Made by a program: the position numbers and the translations under genes. The notes beneath the pieces were generated by a model. It saw only the letters and a list, made by a program, of their open reading frames with translations, was not told the origin of the DNA and did no database searches. DNA of 64,000 nucleotides, from assembly GCA_001051155.2 (NCBI GenBank), contig JYIP02000004.1, forward strand, positions 807,576-871,575, given 5' to 3'. Positions 21,850 through 33,811 of this stretch are shown here, in pieces. How positions within the stretch are numbered: position 1 is the stretch's first letter; each line of letters starts with the position of its first letter. Source of the DNA: Chrysoporthe austroafricana. Lineage: Eukaryota; Ascomycota; Sordariomycetes; Diaporthales; Cryphonectriaceae.

Positions 21850-23282
21850 ATGGCAGACGTCAGCAGTAAGAAGCGGAAACATAACGACGACCACGGGTCG
21901 GAAAAGAAGAAGACGAAGAAGAACAAGGTCACAGCAGATTCGACGGCGTCTTCGCAAGGCCGGATGGTCAAGGTCTCCTCCGTTGTGCGATCACAAATCT
22001 CCCCACCGGTAGTTGGTATGTGTCCCATTCGTCTTCAGATCTTGCCTAGATCTAACTCTTCGGGACAGCTACCGCGCCTGGCATTTCTGTGGCTCGAGAT
22101 GCTGTTTTCAACTCATATTCCCGACGACCCGCGAAGCGTCCTAGACACCGCTCCGACAACCTCCTGCTGCACTCCGCGAGCCACAGGACACTGGACTACA
22201 CGGCAAGGGAGGATAAACCTAAAGATGGCCAACCGCTTCTCAAACACTACATAGGACTCTTTGACCCAGCAACGGGTCAATTGCAGATCGTAGAGGCCAA
22301 GAAGATGGTCGTGAGAGGCGCCGTGCGAGCGCAGCAGGCCTCCGAGGAGGAGATGCAGTCGCAACAAATGTTACAGGTACAGGACGTCCATCACCTATAC
22401 TTCCAACCACGAACTAACGCCTTCCAGTCCATGTACGACCAGCGCACCGAGCTAGGCCAAGCCTTCGGCACCAAGAAAGCAAAGAAAGCCCTCGCCGCCG
22501 TGGTCGAGAACGCCATCACGCCGCGCAAGCCCCAGACCGGCGACGGACCACAAGCTCTTGACGCATCTGAGAAGGCCCTCATGGCCTCCATGAAGGCAGT
22601 TGCGATGAGCGTGCCGACGCGCGAGGACCTGCAGAGCGCTATCGACGCCAGCAAGCCCGTGCCCAGGGGCAACTTCGAGGCAGACGAGATCCAGGACGTG
22701 TACAAGCCGGAGGAACTGATTGGCAAGGACATACTGGATCTTATACAGGTGAACGACTGGATGCAGGCTGTTAAGGAGAACGAGGATGTGAAGCTGCGAT
22801 CGCGATTTGTGGCGAACCGGCTGAGGCGGATCGGGTCGGGCGAGAATGCGGTGGCTCGACTGCGGCTCCTGAGATACACTTACTTCTTGCAGGTGGTGTT
22901 GATGACCTCTCGCAAGGGCAAGGACAAGGGCTCCCGGGAGATCCTGAAGAAAGACAAGCTACAAGAGGAACTGGCGCCTGCGCCGCCGCCGGTGATCGAG
23001 AGTATCCGGCGCAAGTTCACTGAGGGGGGCGTCATGCGTAAGCCCCACGTGGATCTGCTCACGACGCACCTGTGCGCATTCGCGTGCATACTGGACAACT
23101 ACGACACCAACACATGGGATCTGAAGGAGGACCTCAAGCTGGAGCAGAAGGAGATGAACCAATTCTTCATGGAGATTGGCGCAAGGATAAACAAGAGGAA
23201 GGTCGAGGAGGGCAGGACGGACTGCTTCGGCGTGCTGAAGCTGCCGCTCGTGTTCCCGAAGATGAGGATGGGACGACGGTGA
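21850..23282 (+). CDS. RPA49: DNA-directed RNA polymerase I subunit A49
   Basis: Three exons, join(21850..22015, 22069..22376, 22428..23282), give 442 residues. The Lys-rich N-terminus (KKRKHNDDHGSEKKKTKKNK) is followed by the dimerisation region (TAPGISVARDAVFNSYSR, HYIGLFDPATGQLQIVEAKKMVVRGAV). FGTKKAKKAL marks the linker and a C-terminal tandem winged-helix part follows (RFVANRLRRIG, RLRLLRYTYFLQVVL). A49 with A34.5 stimulates Pol I initiation and elongation on rDNA in the nucleolus. The second intron (22377-22427) is only 51 nt and has no stop. I accept it because it has GTACAG, ACTAAC and CAG signals and its removal joins the conserved region smoothly; retaining it would add 17 residues. 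Confidence 0.9.
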
Positions 23283-25233
23283 GGATGACGACGACGAGAA
23301 GTAGCCGGACATATTATCAGAATTTGAAGATCAATACCGTTCAAGGACTTCGTTTTGCTGGTGGGGCTTCAAATTGCATTGGCAGGCCGACCATGGTTCT
23401 CGGCCTTGCTCGGGGCTCACCACCACGGGAATATCAGCGTCAAACCGGCTCACCGATGTCTCAATAAGCCGAGTAGGACGCTTGCTACAGCACAGCATAG
23501 CATACCACATCACATCAGAGATCATAGAGCAAATCGGACGTTCAGGGAACGCCAATCTAAAACCTCCCACGCATGTCCTCGTCAGCGGGCGCCTGGATCG
23601 CACCGGCACACCGACGAGAGTGCGGAGACAGCTTGTACAAGGCGAAGTCAGACTTTTGTCAAGATGCGGCTGGCCTCTGCCCCTCGACGGGTCAAGCAGG
23701 ACTAGAGAGAGACAATGACCACCGCAGCACCATGCCACCTCGGTTCCCAGGCAGCCCTGCCATGCCACCCAGCATGAGTCCTTGCTGAGAACCAGTCCGC
23801 TCGGAATTTTCAACCCAGAATGCAGCACCAGCTGGAGGGCTCAGACAACTGACATGGCCGGGTCGGAACTCAGCGAACTGCCCGTCGACAGTCGAGACGC
23901 AACCGGGTCTGCAAGCCAGCACAGCAACGCACAGCACAGCACGGCCCAGCCCAGGGCGGCCCAGCCCAGCTCATCCATCCCCCCTTCTGCCTCCTTCGTC
24001 CAACCTCGACCCGTCCCTCCGCATCATCCTGCAGCAGGGGAGATGGCATCGGGTCCTGCCGATCTGCCATGAGCCCCCGGGTGGCCCCCGGACCCCTCGC
24101 CAATAAGCCCACATTGCAAAGTGGCCATGTCAGTCCGTTGAGCCTCATCCTACCCGCCCGCCATGTGGAGTCGATAGTCTCCCGACCACGCGGCACCCTA
24201 GAAATCGGGGAGGATAATGACGACACATGCAAAATAGATTTCCCATCCGAGTAAATTGTTTTCTTTGGGTGATCATCGTGAGCGGGGATCTGGCATTATA
24301 TCATTTCCTGGCGCTGTGGCAGACTTTTCGCGCGAACCTGAAAACCGCAATGTGTCCATTGTGCTATTGCCGATTCTACAGTGCCGACTTTTTCCATCGC
24401 GGAGCTAGATTGTCCTGGCAGAGCTGGCAACACCTCATCTTCTGCTCAGGTCGACGGAGTTGAGGTTTTTCGGGGGTAGCAGGGGAAACAGGCATTGCTG
24501 ACCCGCTAATGCGGGGTGTGATTGGCCAGAGCGGAGGGAGGACCCGCCTTTCTTCCCAGGAAACGCGTCTAGTGACTGCCGTTTTCCCCGTCAGCCATTT
24601 ACTCTTGTACATAGTAGCAGCTGAGGAGCGCTTTTGCTGCACAATACAACCGCAGCCATCAACCGTGAGGTTCGAGTTCATCAAGCCGTCTGCATCGCCT
24701 GCATCGTCTATCGCACACGCAGCATGCAGTCCGCTCCCTCGTGTTAGTCCTCGTCTCCTCGCTCCGGATCTCCACCCAGCCACCACCACAGCTGCCGCGC
24801 TGCAACATCCCGTCTCGCATCCTCCTTCAGAACGCGCGCACATCCGGTGCCAGCTCCCCACCAGCCAGCACCCTCTGGCCTTCCGCGCGCGCGATGTGAG
24901 TTCTCATGAGCACTTCTCCCAGCCACAGCACTGTGTCACGCTCCTCTGCAGTGTTGTTATCGAGGCCGATCACCAGCCCGACAGCGGACACCTCAGGAAG
25001 GCCTCCTCCCGCCACAACACAATTGTAGATGACCCACAGGCGGCGAAGCTGACCCCGTACTGGCACAGTGCATCGAGGCGCATCGTTGCGGACCGCCTTG
25101 CCAACAGCTCCCTCATCGACCACCTCTTGCTGTCAACCCTGCCTCCCATGCTCGGTTAAAGTGAGCAAACATCAGACCCCGACCGCTGCCTGTATCCCCA
25201 CAAGCACCAGAGCACCTTTGTCCGATCTCCACA
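23283..25233. other. Intergenic region upstream of the AAA-bromodomain gene
   Basis: About 1.95 kb. It includes CAGCACAGCAACGC/GGCCCAGCCCAG-type repeats around 23920-23975 and C-rich tracts. The last 700 nt are open on the plus strand but not protein-like, and are probably promoter plus 5' leader of the next gene. No gene is supported. Confidence 0.5.
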
Positions 25234-28200
25234 ATGGCGCCAAACAAGCGGAAGAGGGATATCCTGGACGGCTTCGACCCCAACCAGTCCGACCCCGACG
25301 ACGAGAATTTCGATCCCACTGAGGATCGATCGCGCCGTTCCAAGAAGGCGCCCCGTGTGTCCCACGCCAAGGGCGGCCGTGCTGGCCGACGCGCAAACCG
25401 GTATCGCGGCTCTGATATCGACGACGACGACGATGATGTCCTCTCTGACAGCATGGACGAGGGATCCTTCGTCGACGATGACGATGATGATGAAGGAGCG
25501 CCTGTGAACGCTGCCGGCCGTCGAGCCAGGAAGGCTGCAGTCAAGGCCGTCAACTACGCGGAGGAAAGCGACGAGGACGAGATCGTGGAAGAATCAGAAG
25601 AGGATCAGCCGAAGCCCCAGAAGAAACACTCAAAGATTGTGATCCTGAAGACGGGCGCTAAGAATGGTCCGCCATCGACGGAACCAATCCCTGCGCATAC
25701 CGTTAGTACTAGGCGCACCAGGGCCAGGACGGAAGATGCCGACGAGGAAGAGTTCGTGGAGCTGACAACTTCTGGCAAGCACCAGCAACCCGCTCGAGCA
25801 GCTTCGAGAAGTAAGAGCCCCGAAACTATGACCCGTCAGACGCGCAACTCCAGGTCGGCAAAGGGTCTGAAGAAACCATCCACCGCGCCGATCGAAGAGG
25901 CGTCCCACGAGACTTCGTTTCAGCCCGAGGAAGAGCAAAACGAAGAGGCTGACGCACAGGCGGACGACGAAGTGGTTGAGGACTCCGAGGGCGCTGCGCA
26001 ACAAGAGCGCTACGGGGAGCCTGCGCCCGTGGAAGGTGATGTTGCCATGGGGGACGCCGACGAACTCGCGCTAAAAGAGCAGGAGCCCGATGAGGATACG
26101 GATGACAAACCTATCGTGGGCCGCCGAATGACCCGCTCTCTCCGCCAGAGCGTTTCCGGCCCTCCCGCTGAAGAAGGCGGAGACGACGAGTCGGTGACCT
26201 CGCGCCCTCGACGTACAGGCCGACTTGTTCGCAAGGGTAGTGATCGCATGAATAAGGGCGGTGACGACGAAGCTAGCGATTTCAACCCCAACGACTCTGG
26301 AGAAGGCGAAGGATCCGAGGGCGGGAATGCAGACGAAGAGGAAGGCGATTCTAGCGAGCGGCCTACCCGTGGGCGGAGAGCTGCAGCACGCGGCAAACGA
26401 CCCCACGAGGATGATTCGGGCGACGAGTTGGAGTTCGATCCAGACGAGATGGCCGAGGAGGCTGAAGACCTCAAGCGCAGTTCACGCTCTCGCTCCCGTC
26501 GAACTCGGCAACGCCGCCGCCAGTCCACGCCAATCGCATACGAGGAGCGGTCCACCAGAAGACGCCCGGCCGTCGATTACAGGATTAGGATTCCCGTGGA
26601 ACAGATCGAACAGGAGGACGACGACGAGGCACCACCTCCCACCTCGCAGCGCAAGCGCAATGGCGGTGGCGCCGCAAAGTGGCAGCGTACGTTGAACTCA
26701 ACGTTCGGCCCATTCGGCGGGGCTGGTGGGGCCGGCGCATTGCTGGGAGGTCCATGGGGCACCGGTGCCGCTGCAGCTATCGGCGGCGCGGACTCGGACA
26801 GTAGTGACGACGAGTTGGGTGCGAGGACAGGCACTGTTGGTGGTGCAGTTGGCATGACGCCGACGGCTGCGAACGGTCCTGGGTTGCTCGGCGGGGGCGG
26901 GGACTTCGAGAAGCTTGGTCTCGGCGCATCACCAAATGTCGGCAAGATCAAGGACCGAAAAGCCCTTGCGGACGCTGACCCTCTTGGGGTTGATATGAAT
27001 GTGGACTTCAGCAAGGTTGGCGGCCTCGCAAATCATATCAACCAGCTGAAGGAGATGGTTCAGCTACCTCTGCTCTACCCTGAACTCTTCCTGAGATTCA
27101 AGCTCACACCTCCGAGAGGCGTCCTCTTCCACGGTCCTCCAGGCACCGGTAAAACCCTCCTTGCGCGAGCCCTGGCGAACTCGATTGGTAGCGGTGGTCG
27201 CAAGATCACCTTCTACATGCGCAAGGGTGCCGACGCCCTCAGCAAGTGGGTGGGTGAGGCCGAGAAGCAGCTGCGGTTACTGTTCGAGGAGGCCCGGAAG
27301 AACCAACCCAGCATCATTTTCTTCGATGAAATCGATGGCTTGGCACCTGTTCGGTCTAGCAAGCAAGAGCAAATCCATGCATCGATCGTGTCGACACTGC
27401 TTGCGTTGATGGATGGTATGGACGGGCGTGGCCAAGTCATCGTTATTGGCGCTACCAACCGGCCGGACAATATTGACCCGGCATTGCGGCGACCTGGACG
27501 ATTCGACCGAGAGTTCTACTTCCCACTTCCCGATGTTGACGGGCGAAAGTCTATTCTTGATATCCACACTAAGGACTGGGGACTAGCGGAAGATTTCAAG
27601 AGGAGTCTGGCCGAAAACACCAAGGGTTACGGTGGTGCCGACCTCCGCGCCCTCTGCACCGAAGCTGCGCTGAACGCCATACAGAGAACCTATCCCCAGA
27701 TCTATTCTTCTGAAGAGAAGCTCATTGTCGATCCGGCCAAGATTAGCATCCATGCGACGGACTTCATGATTTCGATCAAGAAGATGGTTCCGTCGTCCGA
27801 GCGGTCTGCATCGTCAGGGGCAGCTCCCTTACCGAAGAGCATTGTGCCTCTTCTCCGCGACCAGTTCGCTACCATCCAAGAGATGCTGAAGAATATCCTA
27901 CCTCTCAAGCCAAAGATCACTGCCTTGGAAGAGGCCATGTATGAGCCCTACGAAGACGCTGACCATGGCTTTGGACGAGAGAACATGCAACAAGATTTCG
28001 ACAAGTCCCGCGTCTTCAGACCCCGCCTGCTGATCACGGGTGCCTCTGGGATGGGACAAACTTATATCGCGGCCGCCATTCTTCACTACTTTGAACGAGT
28101 TCATGTGCAGAACTTTGACCTGGCGAGCATCCTTGGCGACGGTCGGGTAAGTCCAATATCATAGTCTCTAGATGGTGCGTTCGCTAATTCGCATTGCTAG

Positions 28201-30352
28201 CCTCCCGAGCAAGTCATTGTCAGCATGTTCACCGAGGTGAAGCGCCACAAGCCCAGTGTAATCTACATCCCCAATGTCGATGACTGGTGTGCCACCCTTG
28301 GAGCTGCAGCGGTTACCGCGCTTATCACCATGCTGAAGACCATCCCACCCACTGATCCGATCCTACTGCTGGGAACCTCGGAGTCCGAAGTGAGCAAGCT
28401 TGACAAGAACATGCTGCGAGATTTGTTTGGGTATTCGAAGAAGAACAGAACAGAGATCGTCCGTCCCGATGCTGTGCGTGACCTCACCTTTGCTGGACTG
28501 CTGAACGATACTGATAATAGTGCAGGAAAAACGTAATGAGTACTTTCAGAGCGTCGTAGCTCATATCAGAAAGTCGCCGACTGACTTTCCCGACCCTCAC
28601 ACGAGAAAGAAGCGGGTCCTCGAGGAGCTGCCTGTCGCCCCGCCGCCGCCTCCAAAACCCAAATCCAAGGAGGAGATCAAGCAAGAATTGAAACGGGACA
28701 GGACCATGTTGAACCAACTGAAGCTCAGGCTACAGCCTGTGATGGACCAAATCAAGAGACGTTATAGGGCATTCCACAAGCCTGTCATACCGCACGACCG
28801 GCTTGAATATCTCTTCGAAGAGGCCGACCCCAATTACGTTAGCCCCGACGTGGTCCAGCAGCGCCCGTTCGTCATCTCAAAGGACAAGGAAGGCACCCAG
28901 GTCCTCTTGGAGGTTGCAACTGGCAAGTACTACTACAACCTCGATACAACTGTCATCGAGGAGCGGATATCGAACGGCTTCTATGCTCGACCAAAAGACT
29001 TCTACAGAGACATCAAGTCCCTGGTCCACGACCTGAAGAATACCGGTGATCGCGACAGGATCATCAAGGCCAACGAGATGGAGAGCAATGTAGATGTTGA
29101 CATGAACGACATCGAGATGACGACCGGTACGGCGCAGTGGGAGGCCTTGCATCAGCGACAGGTGCAACGCCATGCTGAAGACATCGAGAAGGCGAAGAAG
29201 AGAGCTGCCATGCAAGCTGCCGTCGGTATGGTACAGTCGGATGTCGTCATGAACGGCACGGAGGATGAACCTCACCAGGGTCCTGTCACGATTGGCGCGC
29301 CTGTTCCTCCCGAGGCGGGCAGGACCATGGCTCGATTCCAGGTTATGAGCAACCCCTCAGGCAACGACCACGCACCTGAGCCTCCGGTCACCAATGGTGA
29401 CTCCGTGCCTTCTCGGCCGGTGCAGAGCGGAAGTGATGAGCCTACGCAGCCGAACTCCCAAATGGGACCGCCGCTGTTACCAAGGTTTGGGGTCCCTCAA
29501 TCTCTGGGCACGTCTGCACAAGCAACCGCTGGGGGCACCCAGCCGAGTACGCAGCAGGTTTCCCAGATCTCAGCACTTACGTCACTTCCGCCGGGTGTAT
29601 CGCCTTCTGCCGTCCTGAATGAGGCCTCGACGACTAACGATCAGAGTACGGGCCATCGATCTTCTGGCAACTGGAGTACGCAAGCAACAAACGGATATCA
29701 CCCAGATATGGAGATCCCTTCGCAGTTGCTGGATACGCAGCCCCCAGGCTCGCACCCGTCTGGTCCTAGCCAGCATCCGTCCTCCGGTCCTAGCCAGCAC
29801 CCGTTCTCTGGTCCTAGCCAGCACCCATCCTCTAGCCACTCGCCATGGGCGCACTCTCAAGCGCAAGCCCTGGCTCAGAGCAGGTTAGGCAATGTGGGCG
29901 ACGGCGGAAATGACGCAACGAGCCCTACCTCATCTCAGGTGCCAGCCGATCAGCGGACCTCTCGGATCGGTCTGACAAGCCTGCTCAACGACCCCGGAGT
30001 TGCCGACAACCCGCCCATTCGCAACTCGGGCGGCTCAGCTACGACCACGTCGACTCAACAGCCTGTGGTGCACGAGGGAGAGATCCACAGCTTCCTGGAG
30101 GAGCTCACGCAGCGGACGTCGGGCTGCACGATCGAGCAGCTCGAGCAGATCAACCGGGAGATGATGGATCACATCTGGGCGTCCAAGCATGAGTGGAACC
30201 GTATGAAGGTTCTCAATCAGCTGATGCAAGTCTTCAATGAGACCATCGCGGATATCGAGGAGATACAGGGCTTTGGGCCGTCCAGCCAGGATCTCAATGA
30301 AGAGCAGGCGAGAATCTTCGGCAGTAGTTTCGACGGATCAGAAATGAAGTAG
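25234..30352 (+). CDS. AAA-ATPase/bromodomain chromatin protein (Yta7/Abo1/ATAD2 family)
   Basis: Three exons, join(25234..28146, 28201..28473, 28526..30352), give 1,670 residues. The first 500 residues are disordered and strongly acidic/basic (SDIDDDDDDVLSDSMDEGSF, RSRSRRTRQRRR). The first AAA module has Walker A GPPGTGKT (634-641), Walker B IIFFDEIDG (about 693-701) and the NRPDNIDPALRRPGRFDREF arginine-finger region. The second AAA module is degenerate: its Walker A reads GASGMGQT (Lys replaced by Gln) and its Walker B region reads VIYIPNVDDW, as usual in this family. A bromodomain-like helical bundle follows (about 1130-1270, NPDY-like region through PKDFYRDIKSLVHDLK) and then a Ser/Pro/Gln-rich tail. 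By family it is a nuclear histone H3-H4 chaperone and nucleosome remodeller. Both introns have good signals; the second has donor GTGCGT. Confidence 0.93.
29751..29838 (+). repeat. Coding 24-nt tandem repeat (GPSQHPSS)
   Basis: Within the C-terminal tail of the AAA-bromodomain gene an eight-residue unit resembling SGPSQHPS recurs about four times, with a 24-nt DNA period. It is likely a length-variable low-complexity segment. Confidence 0.85.
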
Positions 30353-32460
30353 ACGACAAAACTCCGTGGGAGCTACCGAGGGGTGGGGGGCGGCGTTTTC
30401 GAATCTGCGTACATGTATCCAGGGCGTTTGCAGGGCTGTGTACATGACCTCACCCTCGTCGGCTTCTGAGGAGCCGGCCGAGGCAAAAAGGCAAGAGAAG
30501 AGGGGCATGGGTTTGTTTTTTCCCTTTTTCCCTTTTTTTATTTTTAAAGTTGGACACCAGACTATCCTGTGTCTTCTTGACTTGCCTCTCCATGGGGTAG
30601 AATGATGCGAGGGGGGTTTTGCAAGCGTTTCGAAACAGTGCCTGGAAAAAGTTTACATTTTGTATCTCTATAGACTGTATCGGAATCATGTGTGTGGAAC
30701 TCGTATTACCACATCACCAATCACCCCCATGCCGCTGGAGCTGTCTATCCCTCTCGGTTCTAGGTGGTCGTAGATGATGTCAGATGAGATGCCGTTTATG
30801 CCGTCCGATGTGACAGGAACTCTGGCGGAGAAAAAAGGGTCAATTAAGACCATCCATCCTTGAGCAGTCCGCACCCCGTCTGCACCCGGCCAGGTCGACT
30901 GTTGAAGTTTCCGGCGCAAAGTTTTGAATGCGCCTAGGCGGAAACCTCAGGGACCCGACCGAGGACGAGCAGTTCACTACGAAACATCGGTTGGCCTCCG
31001 CGTCGTGTGTGGTGGAGGTGTGGAAACATTTATGCATTTATGCGCGGCGTTCGCTGCGCGGGACGTTTCAATTCACCAGGCAGGCCGCGGCCTGGTATGT
31101 AGTAAGTAGTGTGAGGGAGACGGGGCTGGAGAGGCCCTCAGCCATCTGCCAGTACCCGCCGGCGACGAGACGCCCTGCTGCCCTATCCGGTGCGGATTGG
31201 CCTGAACTCTACCTGACGTGCCGCCGGGATGTGTCTGCGCGGGTGTGCGTGTGGCTGTGACGGATTGGACGACGGGCGTTTGGCAGTTTGGAACTAGCTA
31301 TACAAGGCCGCTCGGCTGCACACCAATAAACACGGGAAAGACGAGATGTCCCCCACCCCCCGATGGCTACACTGGAGGGAACCTCGCCCGGGAAGAGGGA
31401 AGGGGGGGTGCATGTGTGGGAGCACAGTCAGAACGCTATCGACCGGTTGGACAGGATGCGGGAGAGAGAGGCAGAGAGAGAGCCGAGCAAGGCTGAGCCA
31501 GTCCCAGCGCGGACCGGTGCGGTACGGTGCGGTGGGTGACCCTCCGACCGCCGCCTGCGAGGTCGAAATTAGGCAGCACGGCACGCCTTGGCGACCGCCT
31601 CGGCGACCGCCCTCCCCTTCGGCTGCTCGCCTCTGCGAAGCTGTCGGGTCGACGAGGCGGCTGGGCGTGCCTTGGGGCTTAGCAGAGAGGTAGGTCTGGG
31701 GCCGTGTTGGGATGTGGGAGGCCAGGCAGCTGTAGGGCTGTGGATGCATGGCGGCGGCAGGCGCTTCATTGCGCCTCGTGATACGAGCGAGGGAGTAGTA
31801 CGTGCTCGTTCGTCCCCTGAGGAGAGAGGCTCGCCTCCCGTACCAGACGGCTGGTGGGAGAGAGGCAGGGAGGGCGTCGGGTTACCAGGAGAGGATCCAT
31901 CTGTCCGGGAGTCGTCAGGCTGCCGGGGCGTTCATCCTCTTTGTTCTGACCTAAGACAATTTTCCCAAGGGCTGAAGAGACAAAGGACTAGCCACGAGAC
32001 CGGAGTGCACTGTAGGAAGCAGTGCAAGGGCGGCGGGGACTGGGACGGGGACAGTGACGGTGAGGCTGCGGTTGAGATGTGAGGAGGAGGAGGAGGAGGA
32101 AGAGATGCCAGACTGGGCCGGGTGCCGCCCCCTGGCACGCTACTAGGTACTTTACCACTGGATACAGGCCCAGTGAGTAGTATTATGTACAAGTGGCCGT
32201 GAGTGGTCGCTGGTGGTGAACTGCTGGAAGAGGCTCAAATAACGGTCGAAGGGGGCTAACCCGGTTCGGCAGTACCCTTACCTAGCCACCTACTAAGGAG
32301 CCACCTAGCCTAGCCGCCCTGGCCTGTCGTCCCGCGGGTGCTACAGTGCCCGCCCACCTTGGCAGGTCGCGGCCCAGCTCCACACCACTGCACCTCCCGC
32401 TGCACAGCGCTGCGCGGCGCTGCACTGCGCTCTGCAAACTGCAAACTGCACTGCGCTGCT

Positions 32461-32493
32461 GCACTGGCGCTGCACTGGCGCCGCACTGGCGCC
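32461..32493. repeat. Three tandem 11-bp units GCACTGGCGCY
   Basis: Copies start at 32461, 32472 and 32483, embedded in a wider GCTGC/CTGCA-rich segment (about 32380-32500) that also has two TGCAAAC copies. Confidence 0.85.
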
Positions 32494-33176
32494 CGCACCG
32501 ACACGGCACTGTACGGGGCAGCGCCTGCAGGGCAAACAGGAAAAGACGGCCTGCTACGCCGTCCACACACATGCCACACATCATTATCACCACCTCCGCC
32601 GCCAGCACCGCACCAACAGCATCACCGTCAAACAGCAACACCGCCGCCGCCCTCGCCAGCCAACAGGACGACACGTCTCCCGCCCTGCCGGCCGCGCTCT
32701 CCCGGCTGCCGATCACGTCGTGTCTCGTCTGACCTGGTGTCTACGCCCGCCTGCCCGGGCCAATTCGGCCTCGTCCTCGTGCGGGCCCACGATTCAAGGC
32801 TGCTCCACCTGCTTTTTCGCGATATTGTCCTGCTGCGTCCTAGCTCAGGCCCCGACACACGCACCGCCCATCCCCATCCCGTCCCAGCCAGGCAGCCAGG
32901 CAGGCAAGGCGAGGCGACAGAAGCAGAGACCAGGCGCCGCCGCGCTCCTCCCATCCATCCTCCCTGGCACCGACCGGGCTGCCTCATCGTCGCCACCACG
33001 GCTGCACCCTTCCGGCCCCATCCTTCCTCCCCGGATCCCAGCCAGGGACACGATCTCCACTGTCGACATCGACGAGATCCCCTGGAACATTCGCCCCAGT
33101 AGCACAAGGCAAGGGCGCAGGGGGAGACCGCCACCGTCACCCACCTGTCTCGCTCTCGTCACACCCTCAGAAAGAA

Positions 33177-33204
33177 AGCCAGCCAGCCAGCCAGCCAGCC
33201 AGCC
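33177..33204. repeat. (AGCC)7 microsatellite
   Basis: Seven perfect AGCC copies lie about 600 nt upstream of the Ste50 start. Confidence 0.95.
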
Positions 33205-33290
33205 CGGCCTGCTGCTGCTGCTACTACTACTACTGAGCACTGTGTGCCCTGCCGCGCCTGGTACCGGCCGCCCGCCCCAGCCCGAGCCCC

Positions 33291-33320
33291 AGCCCAGCCC
33301 AGCCCAGCCCAGCCCAGCCC
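33291..33320. repeat. (AGCCC)6 array
   Basis: Six perfect AGCCC copies, followed by AGACC AGACC. The same pentanucleotide repeats at 5781-5815. Confidence 0.95.
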
Positions 33321-33664
33321 AGACCAGACCAGAGATCACCGTCCTGTGCCACGCGAGCGAGCGAAACTCTCTCGTCGTAGCCCGCTGTGGATCTGTACGC
33401 TGTCCCGTGGCTCCGTGCCTCGCTCATCCAGATTGCTGCCGGCGCCCTGGGCTCAGACGGGCTAAGCGTCCTCGTGTGTGTGGGTGCGGATCGCTTCTCT
33501 ATGGCACAGCACCCGAACCTCTGACGAACCGACGAAACGAATCCACCCGCCTCCCATCCGCCCTGCGCTACACGAAGCACCTCGAAATCTCCGCCCGCCG
33601 CGGACCCTCGCCGCCCCGACCTCACCACCGATCTCGACCTCTCTCTTTGTGTTGTCGAGAGAGT

Positions 33665-33668
<4 letters not shown>

Positions 33669-33710
<42 letters not shown>
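33669..33710. repeat. (GA)21 microsatellite in the Ste50 leader
   Basis: A perfect GA run ends about 100 nt before the Ste50 ATG, so it is likely transcribed in the 5' leader. Confidence 0.95.
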
Positions 33711-33712
<2 letters not shown>

Positions 33713-33811
33713 CGGCCGCGCGTGCCAGGCTTCACAGACCTTGGCCCTGCACCTGAGATCTCCCCCCCTCAGCCCCCCCGCCGGCCCTGACCCTCCACCT
33801 CCGCCTCCACC

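Larger units (their letters stand above)
30353..33811. other. Long intergenic region/probable Ste50 5' leader
   Basis: About 3.46 kb, the largest gene-poor stretch. It includes the 3' end of the AAA gene, T/A homopolymer runs near 30513-30546 and a G-rich segment 31340-31420. A GCACTGGCGCY triplication lies at 32461-32493, (AGCC)7 at 33177-33204, an AGCCC array at 33291-33320 and (GA)21 at 33669-33710. Open frames on both strands are long but have no protein-like features. No RNA gene was recognised. Confidence 0.5.

Noticed and set aside
24509..25159. 216-codon plus-strand frame before the AAA-bromodomain gene
   Set aside because: The composition is Ser/His/Pro-rich with no domain, and it sits where the 5' leader is expected.
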